Below are positions 42,341-51,909 of a stretch of 64,000 nt of DNA, piece by piece. The stretch comes from Candidatus Binatia bacterium (GTDB lineage Bacteria > Desulfobacterota > Binatia > UBA12015). The notes under the pieces were generated by a model. It made no database searches, was not told the DNA's origin, and saw only the letters and a program-made list of their open reading frames with translations. The translations under genes and the position numbers were made by a program. How positions within the stretch are numbered: the first letter of the stretch is position 1; every line of letters begins with the position of its first letter. Location of the stretch: positions 62,001-126,000 of the forward strand of contig JAQWRY010000086.1 in the NCBI GenBank assembly GCA_029243485.1, in the 5' to 3' direction.

Positions 42341-43129
42341 ATGATTGCGGACAACCACGACCCGAGAAATCTCTTCGACATGAGCGGCAAGGTCGCTCTC
42401 GTCACCGGCGGGAGCCGGGGCCTGGGCCGCGAAATGGTGCTCGCATTCGCCCAGAACGGAGCCGACGTCGTGATCGCCAGCCGCAAGATCGAGAACTGCG
42501 AGGCGCTCGCCAAGGAAGTCGAAGAAAAGACGGGGCGCCGCGCGGTCCCGGTCGGCTGCCATGTCGGCGAGTGGCCCCAGTGCGACGCTCTCGTCGACGC
42601 GGCGTACGACGCGTTCGGGAAAGTCGACATTCTGGTCAACAACGCCGGCATGTCCCCCCTCTACCCCTCTCTGCCCGAGGTGACCGAGGATCTCTACGAC
42701 AAAGTACTGGCGGTGAACTTGAAGGGGCCCTTTCGGCTGTCCTCCGTGATCGGCGCGCGAATGGCCGAAGGAGACGGCGGCTCGATCATCAACGTGAGCA
42801 GCGTTGCCGCGGTGCAGCCGTCACCGGTCGAGATTCCCTACGGAGCGGCGAAGGCCGGCCTCAACAACCTCACGCTCGGCCTGGCACGCGTCCTCGCGCC
42901 CAAGGTGAGAGTGAACTGTCTCATGCCCGGCCCCTTTCTGACCGACATCAGCAAGGCGTGGGATCTCGAGTCGTTCAAACGTGCCGCGGCGACCAGCATC
43001 CCGCTTCGGCGGGGCGGCGAGCCGGGCGAGATCGTAGGAGCGGCCCTCTACCTCGCATCCGACGCCTCGAGCTATACGACCGGCGCCGTCATCAAGATCG
43101 ACGGGGGCGTCGCATACACGCCCGGGTGA
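42341..43129 (+). CDS. short-chain dehydrogenase/reductase
   Basis: This classical SDR has 262 residues: LVTGGSRGLG (cofactor), VNLKGPFRLSSVIG, NVSSVAAV (Ser), PYGAAKAGLNNLT (Tyr/Lys) and the C-terminal GAVIKIDGGVAYTPG. The tail and overall pattern resemble 3-oxoacyl-ACP reductase/glucose dehydrogenase-like SDRs acting on hydroxyacyl-CoA, sterol or xenobiotic alcohols. It stands alone between uvrA and a decayed sensor kinase. The preferred substrate cannot be deduced. Confidence 0.9.
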   Translation: MIADNHDPRNLFDMSGKVALVTGGSRGLGREMVLAFAQNGADVVIASRKIENCEALAKEVEEKTGRRAVPVGCHVGEWPQCDALVDAAYDAFGKVDILVNNAGMSPLYPSLPEVTEDLYDKVLAVNLKGPFRLSSVIGARMAEGDGGSIINVSSVAAVQPSPVEIPYGAAKAGLNNLTLGLARVLAPKVRVNCLMPGPFLTDISKAWDLESFKRAAATSIPLRRGGEPGEIVGAALYLASDASSYTTGAVIKIDGGVAYTPG

Positions 43130-43745
43130 CCTCCGCCGGAGACGACCCTTCCCACGAGATCCAGCAGCGCGTCGATTCGAAACGGTTTCTGTAGGAAAGC
43201 TGCAAGCCCCTCGCGGCCGAGCGCACTGCGCGCTTGCTCTTCAGCTTAGCCGCTCAAGGGAATGTGCCGGGCCGGAGACTCGTGGCTCGAAAGTGTATCG
43301 AACAACTCGCCCGCGCCGATGTCGGGCATCCTCAGGTCGAGTAGTACGAGCCGAATTCAGTCTGCGTTCTTGGCGAACACCGCCTTTGCGCGTTCGTCGG
43401 TTCAGCCGACATTCTCTCGCCCCCGATGCGCGCAAAGTAGAGCTGTACTAAAGTCCTACGTCCGAGTTGGCTCTCGACCTGGATCGCACCACGATGTTGG
43501 CGAATGATCCCGATCACAGCGGCCATTCCGAGGCCGCGGCCCGTAACCTTGGTTGTAAAAAGCGGGTCGAACAACTGCTGACGCGCCGCCTCATCCATCC
43601 CCAACCCGGTATCGGACACCTCGAGATCGACCGTGAGTTGAGCCTTCTTCGAAAGAACGTTCAACGCCACCGCGCGGTCCGGGCACACGAGGACAGCGCG
43701 GCGCGGCTGACGTTGGCGGTCGGACGTCCCGCGAGGACAAAACAC
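43130..43745 (-). pseudogene. decayed hybrid sensor histidine kinase (HATPase + receiver)
   Basis: On the minus strand the 5' part encodes a kinase ATPase domain: DLEVSDTGLGMDEAARQQLF, DPLFTTKVTGRGLGMAAVIG and RQHRGAIQVES. After a frame change comes a receiver fragment, LVLLDLRMPDIGAGELFD (phospho-acceptor Asp region) and HESPARHIPLSG. A stop follows, then GREGLAAFLQKPFRIDALLDLVG (receiver Lys-Pro). The upstream sensor and dimerisation regions and the first 50 or so receiver residues are absent. This is a clear pseudogene with deletions, a frameshift and a stop. Confidence 0.8.
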
Positions 43746-43763
43746 CCGTGCTACGTTTTTCCA

Positions 43764-45170
43764 ATGTCCCGCGCGCGCCCCCAGCCAAACGAGCCGCCCG
43801 CGAGTACCCAGGGCACTCTCGAGGCATATCGCGAGATGTGGGGACTCGCGTGGCCCGTCAGCGTCTCAGCGTCCACGGTCATGCTTCTCATGGTCGCCAA
43901 CCTGTTCTGGATCGGGCACCTCGGCACCGAAGCCGTAGCCGCGGTGTCGCTCACGAGTCAGATCCTGTTCATGGCTTACGGGCTCACGCAGATCGTCTTC
44001 AGCGGCGCAGTGGCCGTGGTCGCCCGCCGAACGGGAGAGCAGAACCATAGCGAAGCCTACGGGTCTTCGGTTCACGCAATCGTGCTCGGTGCCCTCCTTG
44101 GGATCATCGTGAGCGTCGCCGGTTACTTCGCGGCGTCGCCCCTCATCTCCTTCTTCGAGATCGAGCAGTCCGTATCCAGCATCGCGATTCCGTACCTCGA
44201 GATTACCTTCACCGGCCACGTGTTCTTCTTCGTCTCCATGGCCGTCAGCGCGAGCTATCAAGGTACGGGAAATACGCGAACGCCGATGATCCTGAACGCT
44301 GTGGTCGTTGGGCTGAATGCGGTGATCGATCCAGTCTTGATTTTCCGCCCGGGTGAGCTCGTTCTCGGCGGTCTGGACATCGGGGTCGCAGGCCTCGGCG
44401 CGGTGGGCGCCGCCGTTGCCGACGTGATCGCAAGCGCCATCGGCTGCTTCGTCTTCCTCGCGCTCTACGCTTCCAAGTACGGACCGTTCCCTGGCGAGGT
44501 GCGCAGTCGAGTCACGGTGCGAGCCAGCGGCCTGTGGCAGATCGCTCGAATCGGCATACCCGCGAGTGTCACGATGCTGGCTCGACCTCTGTCGACCTTC
44601 TTCCTTTTGAAGGTAATCGCATCCTTCGGCACGACCGCGCTAGCGGGATTCGGGATCGCGGTGCGTGCGTTCTCGCTGAACTTCATCCCCTTCGCAGGCC
44701 TGCACGCATCCGTTGCCACGCTGGTCGGACAACGCCTCGGGGCGGGCAATCCGCAGCGCGCAAGACTCGTCGTCCGGCACGGCCTCGTGATTGCGGTCCT
44801 TCTATCCATCGGCCTCTGCGTGCTCTACACGGGGATCGCGGAGCCGCTCATCGCGATCTTCGATTCGGACCCGGCGGTCATCGCCGTCGGGGTCCCGTTC
44901 CTCATGATCATCGCCTTCGGCCAGCTCTTCATCGGCCCGACGATACCGCTCGGCGCCGCGATGAACGGGGCCGGAGACACCCGGCCACCGATGTTCGTCG
45001 CCCTCGCCGCAAATTGGCCGGTCAAACTCCCGCTGGCTTACGCGCTCGCCATCCCGTTCGGGCTCGGGACGTCCGGCGTGTGGATCGGAATGTTCGTCTC
45101 GATGATTCTCGAAGCGACCCTGCTGGCGCTCTGGTTTCGACGCGGCCGCTGGATGACCAAGGCCGTCTAA
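43764..45170 (+). CDS. MATE family efflux transporter
   Basis: This multidrug and toxin extrusion transporter has 468 residues, 12 predicted membrane helices and the internal two-fold repeat. Landmarks are LAWPVSVSASTVMLLMVANLFWIGHLG, SYQGTGNTRTPMILN in the first half and GAAMNGAGDTRPPMF in the second; the matching GxGxTRxPM segments are typical of the family. It exports cationic or hydrophobic compounds by Na+ or H+ antiport. The ATG at 43764 fits the family start. A strong hairpin follows the stop codon after 16 bases. Confidence 0.92.
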   Translation: MSRARPQPNEPPASTQGTLEAYREMWGLAWPVSVSASTVMLLMVANLFWIGHLGTEAVAAVSLTSQILFMAYGLTQIVFSGAVAVVARRTGEQNHSEAYGSSVHAIVLGALLGIIVSVAGYFAASPLISFFEIEQSVSSIAIPYLEITFTGHVFFFVSMAVSASYQGTGNTRTPMILNAVVVGLNAVIDPVLIFRPGELVLGGLDIGVAGLGAVGAAVADVIASAIGCFVFLALYASKYGPFPGEVRSRVTVRASGLWQIARIGIPASVTMLARPLSTFFLLKVIASFGTTALAGFGIAVRAFSLNFIPFAGLHASVATLVGQRLGAGNPQRARLVVRHGLVIAVLLSIGLCVLYTGIAEPLIAIFDSDPAVIAVGVPFLMIIAFGQLFIGPTIPLGAAMNGAGDTRPPMFVALAANWPVKLPLAYALAIPFGLGTSGVWIGMFVSMILEATLLALWFRRGRWMTKAV

Positions 45171-45186
45171 CAGGCTCTCACCGAAC

Positions 45187-45220
45187 GGCTTCGACGCCGG
45201 ACGCGCCCGGCGTCGAAGCC
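45187..45220. terminator. 14-bp perfect hairpin after the MATE gene
   Basis: GGCTTCGACGCCGG (45187-45200) and CCGGCGTCGAAGCC (45207-45220) are exact complements with a 6-base loop, starting 16 bases after the MATE stop. It is a very stable stem with no T-run, and a likely terminator. Confidence 0.65.
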
Positions 45221-45557
45221 GAGGGAGAGCTCGAGGCTACCGTGGCTCGCGAGCGTCGCGCGCTGTTCGTCGTCGAAATCGACGAGTGCGAGGAGATCTT
45301 CCTGGCTGCAGCGGGTACCCGGGACCTCTTCGAGGTCCCGCTCCATGCGCATCCTCGCGCCCGTCTCCAACGAAGCTCGCGCAGGAACCGCGGGAGGCGG
45401 CGGCGGCATGGCCTCGCTCCGCCGGAGATCCATCGTCGCGCCGTCTTCGATCTAGACGGCGAAGCTCACCTCGGCGTCCTGGGCGAAGAGGAGATTCAGG
45501 AGGGCGTCGACACCGGCGATGCCACATCTTGGCAGGAGTTGAGGAGGAGTTGCCAGT
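45221..45557 (-). other. intergenic stretch with possible small decayed reading frame
   Basis: On the minus strand one frame reads protein-like sequence (CGIAGVDALLNLLFAQDAEVSFAV), then a TAG, then continues from an ATG at 45433 (MDLRRSEAMPPPPP, later CSQEDLLALVDFDDEQRA) into the terminator hairpin. Nothing is recognisable. It could be a degraded short gene downstream of the WS/DGAT gene or chance in GC-rich DNA. Confidence 0.3.
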
Positions 45558-46961
45558 TCACTCCGCGCCCAGAACCTCGGCCATGCCCTGCTCGAGGCAC
45601 TCCAGGAAACGATCGGGATCGGGGACGGCCGCTCGATCTGTGTTTACGGCGATCCCGAGGTCGCGACGATAGCTGAACAACGTCATGTTCACGGCAGCCC
45701 CCGAGAGCGGCCCAAAGCCGTAGATCTGCTCGACCTTCGCACCACAGACATAGACGTCGAACGGCGGCCCTGGCACGTTGCTCGTGACGAAATCGACACC
45801 CTTCATCATAAATCCGAAAAGCGAGGTCGTCACAGCGGTCGGAAAGCGATTCAGGAGCGAGGCGAGCTCGTCGACGATCGGAAGCGCAGGCTCGTCCCGC
45901 TGCTGGTGCACGAGGTCGCGGATCGCCTTCATCCGCTCGGCCGCGTCCTTGATCTGGAGGGGCACGAGGAATCGTACCGGCACGAATTGGTTCCCGGCTT
46001 TGGTCGCGGTCTCTTTGGTCCGCATGTTGATCGGCATGCTCATGCGAAGCGCGTCGGCAGAAACACCGTGCGCCTCGTGATAGAGACGCAGGCCGCCGGT
46101 CATCGCCGCGACGAACGCATCGTTCAGACGACCGCCGGCCCGGTTGGCAGCTTCCTTTGCGGGCCGGAACGGGACTCGCAACGTGTCGAAGCGCCAACGC
46201 GAGGAGCGCCCCTGCATGAGCGGGCTCGCCGGTGCGGAAACCGGCTGGAGCAACCGGCCGACCGAGCTGACCGCACCCGATAGATCCTTCGCCGCGGTCA
46301 CGGGATCACGAGCGACCTCCGCGAGGCTCTCGCCGAGCGCGTTCCACGTGCGGCGGACGCGGTTGGTCTGCTTGCGGCGCTCGTAATCGAGCGCGTCGAG
46401 AAACCGTTCGGCTTGGGTCATGAGATGGACGGGCGGCGGCTCCGGCATCGGCTCGATGTCGCCCGACTCGGGTTCGCAGCCACGTTCGATCATGCTCGTC
46501 GTAATGCGAACGAGCCCCACGCCATCGGAGACCGCGTGGTGGAGCTTCATCAAGAGCGCGGCACGCCCTCCGGACAAGCCATCCACGAGACGCATCTCCC
46601 ACAGAGGGCGATCGCGATCGAAGGCCTGCATCGCGAAAAGCTGCGCGGTGTCCAGCAACTCCCGCATCGAGCCCTCACCGGCCAACCGTGTCCGGCGGAT
46701 GTGATAGTCGAGTTCGAAATCCGGATCGACCTCCCAACGGGGCGGTGCCATCGAGAACTGGCTCGACGCGACTCGCTCGCGGAGTCGCGGCACGATCCGT
46801 GAAGCGCGCTCGATCTTCTCGTGAAGGCGAGCTTCATCCGGCATCCTGTCGAGAACCCAGAGCGTCGTGATCGTCGATCGAAGCTGCGGATCGCGCTCGA
46901 TGTGCCACATGAGCGCATCGGCGTCGCTCATTCGATTTTCAAACTGAACTTCGTCGGCCAT
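45558..46961 (-). CDS. wax ester synthase/diacylglycerol acyltransferase (WS/DGAT) 1
   Basis: This 467-residue WS/DGAT family enzyme esterifies fatty alcohols or diacylglycerol with acyl-CoA. The active-site motif is HHAVSDG (the HHxxxDG pattern, near residue 142). Other conserved elements are PLWEMRLVDGL, LNDAFVAAMTGGLR and NVPGPP near 384. It is the third gene of a minus-strand group after the AGCS symporter and glycosyltransferase genes, with 34 bases between. Neutral-lipid storage is the usual role, though some homologues have other acyl acceptors. The second family member at 56584 is clearly different in sequence. Confidence 0.92.
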   Translation of the reverse strand: MADEVQFENRMSDADALMWHIERDPQLRSTITTLWVLDRMPDEARLHEKIERASRIVPRLRERVASSQFSMAPPRWEVDPDFELDYHIRRTRLAGEGSMRELLDTAQLFAMQAFDRDRPLWEMRLVDGLSGGRAALLMKLHHAVSDGVGLVRITTSMIERGCEPESGDIEPMPEPPPVHLMTQAERFLDALDYERRKQTNRVRRTWNALGESLAEVARDPVTAAKDLSGAVSSVGRLLQPVSAPASPLMQGRSSRWRFDTLRVPFRPAKEAANRAGGRLNDAFVAAMTGGLRLYHEAHGVSADALRMSMPINMRTKETATKAGNQFVPVRFLVPLQIKDAAERMKAIRDLVHQQRDEPALPIVDELASLLNRFPTAVTTSLFGFMMKGVDFVTSNVPGPPFDVYVCGAKVEQIYGFGPLSGAAVNMTLFSYRRDLGIAVNTDRAAVPDPDRFLECLEQGMAEVLGAE

Positions 46962-46995
46962 TCAGCAGGAGCATAGAGCGCCCGCGTGGGCGTTC

Positions 46996-48267
46996 CTAGG
47001 CTCGCTCTCGAAGGCGCTCTTCGATCCGGTCGCACGCGACCTTCACACCGTTGCCGCCCCGCAGGCTCTCCGCGAACTCTCGGCATCTGGGTCGCAACCC
47101 CACGTCCTCCTGGACATCGCGGAGCGCCGCCACGAGCCGACCCGCGCGGAGGCGGGCCCAGGGGACGGTACGCCCCAGCCCGAGCGCCTCGATCCGGGCT
47201 CCGTGGTACGCCTGATCGAACGCGCGCGGGACCACGACCGACGGGACTCCGGCCGTCACGACCTGCGCGACCGTCCCGAAGCCCCCCGGGTGGAGGGCCA
47301 CGGCACTCCAACCCAGAACGCGAGAGAGCGGAACGTACGCGAAATGGGCGTGGCACGACGAGTGGCCGGTCGGGAGGTTCGACTCCTGTCCGACGAGGAA
47401 GAGCCCACGGAGACCGAGTTCGTCAAGGGCCGACTCGACAACAGCAACGAACGACCCGGCATCCATCGCGGCGCTCGTTCCAAGCGACACCAGAACCGGC
47501 GGCGGCCCATCGTCGAGAAACGCCTGCAGCTCGGGAGGATCTCTCCAATTTCGAGGGGTATCGAAGAGCGTATAGCCCGTACAGCGTACCGACGGCGCCC
47601 AATCGGCGGGCGGTTCGCAGTACTCGGGTGGACAAAGGACGAGCACCTGCTGCGCCGAGAGGCCGGAGAGCAGAAACAGATCGCGTCCGCGGGCGAGGCC
47701 GAACTCGTCGCGAACCCTGTTCAGATCCCGATCGAACGAGAAGCGCATCGCCGCACGCGCGGCCGCCCAGGCCACTCCGTTCGCGATCCTTCCGACGGCG
47801 CCACCCATCGCGGACAGAAGCGCCCCCTGCGGTACCGTACAACGGCTCGGGATGTTCCCCGGGAAGACGGAGAGGGTGCCCCAGCGGACTCCCGTCAGCT
47901 CTGCGACCATCGGGGCTGCGAGCTGCGCGGGGTGCGTCAGAAGAAGATCGGCTCCCTCCGCCGCCGTGCGCAGATCTCGCACGACGGTCGGCAAGTGGGG
48001 CAGGATGAAGTGCTTCATCAGCGCCTGGAGCGCCGGAAACCCTCCGCGGGTGGGCTCGAAGATCTCCGGGCGGATCGCGTACTCCTCGGGCCCCAAGTGC
48101 GGGCCCGTGGGATGGAATGGGAACGCCTCGCGCTCCACCGCGGAACGAAACCACGGGTTGGCGGCGAAGAGGACCTCGTGCCCTCGATCCCGCAGCTCTC
48201 GCCCGACCGGCAAGAGCGGAAAGAGATCCCCCGCGCTGCCGATCGTGGTGAAGACCAGTCTTGCCAC
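46996..48267 (-). CDS. glycosyltransferase family 1 (UDP-glycosyltransferase type)
   Basis: This GT-B fold enzyme has 423 residues. The acceptor domain starts RLVFTTIGSAGDLFPLLPVGRELRDRGHEV. The donor domain includes VLVSLGTSAA, FAYVPLSRVLGWSAVALHPGGFGT (HPGG is the usual sugar-nucleotide-binding segment) and GVPSVVVPRAFDQAYHGARIEALGLG. It resembles the group that glycosylates sterols, macrolides and lipids. Its position between a symporter gene and a WS/DGAT gene suggests a lipid or isoprenoid acceptor, but this is inference. Confidence 0.9.
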   Translation of the reverse strand: MARLVFTTIGSAGDLFPLLPVGRELRDRGHEVLFAANPWFRSAVEREAFPFHPTGPHLGPEEYAIRPEIFEPTRGGFPALQALMKHFILPHLPTVVRDLRTAAEGADLLLTHPAQLAAPMVAELTGVRWGTLSVFPGNIPSRCTVPQGALLSAMGGAVGRIANGVAWAAARAAMRFSFDRDLNRVRDEFGLARGRDLFLLSGLSAQQVLVLCPPEYCEPPADWAPSVRCTGYTLFDTPRNWRDPPELQAFLDDGPPPVLVSLGTSAAMDAGSFVAVVESALDELGLRGLFLVGQESNLPTGHSSCHAHFAYVPLSRVLGWSAVALHPGGFGTVAQVVTAGVPSVVVPRAFDQAYHGARIEALGLGRTVPWARLRAGRLVAALRDVQEDVGLRPRCREFAESLRGGNGVKVACDRIEERLRERA

Positions 48268-48273
48268 GGAGCT

Positions 48274-49701
48274 CTACTCGGAGTCCGCCAGATACTCGTC
48301 GAGGAGCGCACGCACCTCGGGTGCCATCACATACAGGCCAACGACGTTCGGAAGCGCCACGACGAAAATCAGCGCGTCCGAGAGCCGCAGAACAGCGTCG
48401 AGTTCGAGCAAACAGCCGAGAACGATAAAGCCGCAGAAGACGAGCTGAAAGGCGCGGACGGCCCAGGGCCGCTCGCCCACGAGATAGGTCCATCCCTTCA
48501 GTCCGTAGTACGACCAGCTGATCATGGTCGTGAACGCGAACAACAGCGCCGCCAGCGCCACCAGGACCGGGGACCAAGGCAGCGTGCTCGCGAACGCCGC
48601 CGATGTGATCTCGACACCCTCGAGACCCTTCTCCGCCAGGCCCGGCTCGTAAATGGTCGTCAAGATCACCAAGGCCGTGACGGTGCAGATCACGACCGTG
48701 TCGATGAACGGTTCGAGCAACGCGACGAGGCCCTCCGTCGCCGGATGATGCGTGCGGACTGCAGAGTGGGCGATGGCAGCCGAGCCGAGCCCGGCCTCGT
48801 TCGAGAAAGCCGCCCGCTGGAACCCGAGGATCATCACACCGACGACGCCACCGGCAATGCCCTCCGGCGAGAACGCCCCCGCGAAGATCGCGACTACCGC
48901 GCCGGGCAGCGCGGAGAGATTCATCGCAATTACGAGCAAACCACCGAGGAGATAGAGCGCCGCCATGAGCGGGACGAGCCGCTCGGCCACCCGCGCGATC
49001 GACCGAATGCCACCGAGGATGACCAGCCCGACCGCCGACGCGAGCAACACGCCGAACAAGCCTGCATTGTTCTCGAAGAAGCTGCTGTCCCCTCCGGTCA
49101 CCACTACGAACTGCTGGTAGGCCTGATTGGACTGGAACATGTTGCCGATGCCAAGGCAGCCGATCACCATCGCGAGCGCATAGAAGCCTCCCAATGCGCG
49201 CCCGAGACCGGCGAACCCTCGCGCACTGAATCCGCGGGCCAGCGTGTACATCGGCCCGCCGGAAACGCTCCCATCCTCGTGATGGGTACGGTACTTGACT
49301 CCCAGCGTGCACTCCGCACACTTAGTCGCCATCCCGAGGAAGCCGGCAGCGATCATCCAGAAAGTCGCTCCCGGCCCTCCGAGCGACAACGCGATGGCCA
49401 CACCGCCTATGTTTCCGATCCCGACCGTTCCGGAGATGGCCGTCGACAAGGCGGCGTACGCGCTGATCTCGCCGCTCTCGGATTCCTGGGAGCCCTTCCC
49501 GGCGACGATCCGCACGGCCTCCCTGAACCCTCGAAAATTGATGGCCCGCAGGTAGACGGTGAAGAACACACCAGCCGCCACCAGCCAAAGCACGATGAGC
49601 GGGACAGCGGCTCCCCCCAACTCGAACGAAACGAAGACGGCAGCGGTCAACGCGTCCGCGACCGGCCCCAGCGCCTCATCGACCCACTCGTCCAATCCCA
49701 C
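48274..49701 (-). CDS. sodium:alanine/glycine symporter (AGCS family)
   Basis: This transporter of 475 residues has about 10-11 membrane helices. AISGTVGIGNIGGVAIALSLGGPGA and FSNEAGLGSAAIAHSA are diagnostic of the AGCS family, which imports alanine or glycine with Na+. The start is GTG at 49701, since no ATG is near. The glycosyltransferase gene begins 6 bases after its stop, so the two are co-transcribed even though the functions do not obviously match. Confidence 0.93.
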   Translation of the reverse strand: MGLDEWVDEALGPVADALTAAVFVSFELGGAAVPLIVLWLVAAGVFFTVYLRAINFRGFREAVRIVAGKGSQESESGEISAYAALSTAISGTVGIGNIGGVAIALSLGGPGATFWMIAAGFLGMATKCAECTLGVKYRTHHEDGSVSGGPMYTLARGFSARGFAGLGRALGGFYALAMVIGCLGIGNMFQSNQAYQQFVVVTGGDSSFFENNAGLFGVLLASAVGLVILGGIRSIARVAERLVPLMAALYLLGGLLVIAMNLSALPGAVVAIFAGAFSPEGIAGGVVGVMILGFQRAAFSNEAGLGSAAIAHSAVRTHHPATEGLVALLEPFIDTVVICTVTALVILTTIYEPGLAEKGLEGVEITSAAFASTLPWSPVLVALAALLFAFTTMISWSYYGLKGWTYLVGERPWAVRAFQLVFCGFIVLGCLLELDAVLRLSDALIFVVALPNVVGLYVMAPEVRALLDEYLADSE

Positions 49702-49977
49702 GGTCCCGCCTTATCGCCGATGGCGGCGCGAAGACCAAACCGCGGTCGGGGCTAGTGCGGGTCGATCATGCGGCGCGAGAAGAGCCGCGAACCCGGCGCG
49801 CGGATCGGCTGGACCCGGAAACTCCACAAGCTCGTCGGTTTTCTCCTCAATCTTTGTGGACAAGTTCGAACGTCTCAAATGTCTACTCGAGGAAGCGACC
49901 CTAAATCGACGGCTCCTGTCGCGGAACACATAGGGAACGAAACGCCAGATGCTTGGGTCTAAAGAGCGGGTACGAAA
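49702..49977. promoter_or_regulatory. divergent region between AGCS operon and receiver gene
   Basis: This 276-base non-coding region must hold promoters for both directions. The AT-richer section around 49830-49930 is the best place for them, but no convincing -10/-35 pair or operator was identified. Confidence 0.35.
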
Positions 49978-50397
49978 GTGCCGATGATCAGCCACGGGAT
50001 GGAACCACTACCGGGACCAATTCGGGCACTCGTCGTCGACGACAACCAGATGAATCGGTTGATCGCTCAGCGGCTGCTCGAGCGGCTCGGCGTCGCCGTC
50101 GAGATCGCCTGCGATGGCCGAGAGGCGCTCGACGTCCTCGGTTCGCGGTCGTTTGACGTGGTCTTCATGGACCAACACATGCCGGAGATGGACGGCATCG
50201 AGGCCACCCGCGAGATCCGCAAGCGCGAGGGTGGGTTCTGTCACACGGTGATCGTCGCCTTCACCGCCTGCCATCTCGAAGAGGACCGCCAGCGCTGCTT
50301 CGCAGCGGGGATGGACGACTTCCTGGGCAAACCCGTCCGGGCGCAGCAGTTCTCACAGATGCTCGAGCGCTGGGTCCGGGAACCCGGCACGAGCTGA
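49978..50397 (+). CDS. stand-alone response regulator receiver
   Basis: This single receiver domain has 139 residues. The acidic pair is in ALVVDDNQMNR, the phospho-acceptor Asp in VVFMDQHMPEMDG, the Thr/Ser switch in VAFTACH and the Lys in FLGKPV. There is no output domain. The sequence is most like receivers at the C-terminus of hybrid kinases. It has no kinase neighbour, so it would take part in a phosphorelay with distant partners. The start may be the GTG at 49978 or ATGs at 49984 or 49999. Confidence 0.88.
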   Translation: MPMISHGMEPLPGPIRALVVDDNQMNRLIAQRLLERLGVAVEIACDGREALDVLGSRSFDVVFMDQHMPEMDGIEATREIRKREGGFCHTVIVAFTACHLEEDRQRCFAAGMDDFLGKPVRAQQFSQMLERWVREPGTS

Positions 50398-50427
50398 TCA
50401 CCGCTCGAGACGACGGCACCAAATGAG

Positions 50428-50459
50428 ACGCCCCCCCAAGATCGAACTCGGGAGGGCGT
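50428..50459. terminator. hairpin after the receiver gene
   Basis: ACGCCC (50428-50433) pairs with GGGCGT (50454-50459), with three more G-C pairs after one mismatch. It lies 30 bases after the receiver stop, between convergent genes. Confidence 0.5.
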
Positions 50460-50522
50460 GGACTGGCCCCCGCATCCTACAGCCGTCCGGCAAGCCGGCA
50501 GCTGTGGTCGGGGAGAGCGCTT

Positions 50523-50795
50523 CTAAGGCTCGTTCTTCGCCTCGGAGGCGTCTTCCGGCTCGTCTACCGTAGTTTCCCCCGGAATGACTGCGTCGACGGT
50601 ATCGGCGAGAACCCCGTCCGCGGCATGGAAATCCAAACCTTCCGGCCCGTCGAGTCCTTCGTCATCCTCGGCGGCTTCCGGATCGACTTCTACTCCGTCC
50701 TTTTTGCCGGCCTTTTTCTCTTCCTTTATGCGACGCTTCTGCTGCCGCGCGAGTTCCTTCTGCCTCTTCAGGAATCCTTGCCTAGATCTCTTCAA
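50523..50795 (-). CDS. small charged hypothetical protein
   Basis: This protein of 90 residues has a strongly basic first third (KRSRQGFLKRQKELARQQ, then KRRIKEEKKAGKK) and an acidic rest (DPEAAEDDEGLDGPEG). It has no membrane segment or recognised domain and is probably helical at the N-terminus and disordered after it. The start is TTG at 50795 with AGGA upstream. Short basic-acidic proteins of this shape are seen in other deltaproteobacterial-grade genomes; function unknown. Codon use is consistent with a real gene. Confidence 0.6.
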   Translation of the reverse strand: MKRSRQGFLKRQKELARQQKRRIKEEKKAGKKDGVEVDPEAAEDDEGLDGPEGLDFHAADGVLADTVDAVIPGETTVDEPEDASEAKNEP

Positions 50796-50889
50796 AGCAC
50801 CGTCCTAACTCCGACTTTTTGCAAAACTCTGCCGGTTCCCAGTGATCCCTACCATGCATTGGCCGCTGGTGCGCCCCCCAAAGCGGAAT

Positions 50890-51866
50890 TCAGGCCGCCG
50901 CGGCGCACGCGCGCAGGCGACTCCGAAGGTCGTCATCCTCAAGTGAGTCGACCGCACGCTTGAGCAACGCCTCCTTTCGCGTGCCGTGCCGCTCGTGCTC
51001 CGCACGGTCGCCGCGACGAAGAGCGAGATCGGCCAGTGCGCCGTGCACCTGCCACGCGCCACGCGGATACGAAATCCTCTCGGCCAATCCGAGGCCGAGT
51101 CGGAGCGCCTCCTCGGCCTCGTCCAAGCGCTCCAGCTTCGCCAGCGCATCCAGGGGTCGCCCGTCCGACGGAGTTCGGCCTCCACAGGCTCCAGGTGGCC
51201 AATCGCGCGCTCGACATCGCCGAGTTCCAGATGGTTGCGCGACAGGTTCACGTCGTGTTCACGCGCAGGCGCCTTCGTCACGTCGATCGTGTGAATGCAC
51301 GCCGCGTACTCGTGCGCCCACAAGTGCGCGAGACCGGCGAGACCGAGGACCGTGCCCCGCCCCTCGGGGAGGTCGACCGCGGCAGCCGCGGCGCCTTGGA
51401 AGGCGCGCGCAGAAATTGAAAACTCGCTCATGTAGAACGCGGTCGTTCCGAGGAGCTGGTACATCTGGATGACGGTTCCGATCGAGGCCAAGTCCCCGAG
51501 TCACTCGGCGATGCCCAGCGCCTTGCTCCACTCTGCCCTGCGGGCGAAGTGATGTGCGAGTACCTCGAAGTGTTCCGCGAGCCGATCCGCGTACAGTTCT
51601 TCGATCGCCGCCCCGATCGTTCGATGAAGCGATCGGCGACGTTCCGCGAGGAGACTCGCGGGAATCAACTCGGCAAGGAACTGGAGAAACTCCTCGGACG
51701 CGGGATCCACCCAGTGCAGGTCCTCGACGACGAAGATGAGGGGGCGCGTTTCGGCCGCACGAAGGAGAATCGCCCGGAGCGCGCGGAAGAGCTCGCTGCG
51801 CCGGAGCGCATCGCGGATCCGAGCGGGCCCCTCCGCGTCGGGCGCAGACGGAGGTTCCCACAATCA
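50890..51866 (-). pseudogene. decayed ATPase/TPR protein (adenylate-cyclase-associated or LuxR-type regulator)
   Basis: The 5' piece has an AAA-type Walker B region (RPLIFVVEDLHWVDPASEEF) joined directly to LLAERRRSLHRTIGAAIEEL and AEHFEVLAHHFARRAEWSKA. In intact homologues these are separated by a few hundred residues. After a stop near 51500, TPR-like sequence continues (IGTVIQMYQLLGTTAFYMS, NHLELGDVERAIGHLEPVEA). It then shifts frame and ends with AEEALRLGLGLAERI and EALLKRAVDSLEDDDLRSR. Walker A is absent. This is a gene remnant with an internal deletion, a stop and a frameshift. Confidence 0.75.
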
Positions 51867-51909
51867 ATCAACCACCCCGGCCCACCCGGAAAACGAAGGG
51901 GGAAGCACA

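Noticed and set aside
47203..49755. Very long open plus-strand stretch opposite the glycosyltransferase and symporter genes, and similar ones opposite the permease (18301-19800) and nitronate monooxygenase (3582-4613)
   Set aside because: They are antisense to genes with clear motifs, their translations are Arg/Pro-rich low-complexity, and long antisense frames are expected in GC-rich coding DNA.
50428..50459. GTTCGATC-like segment on the minus strand resembling a tRNA T-loop
   Set aside because: No proper T-stem, anticodon arm or acceptor stem can be built; the sequence fits a terminator hairpin.
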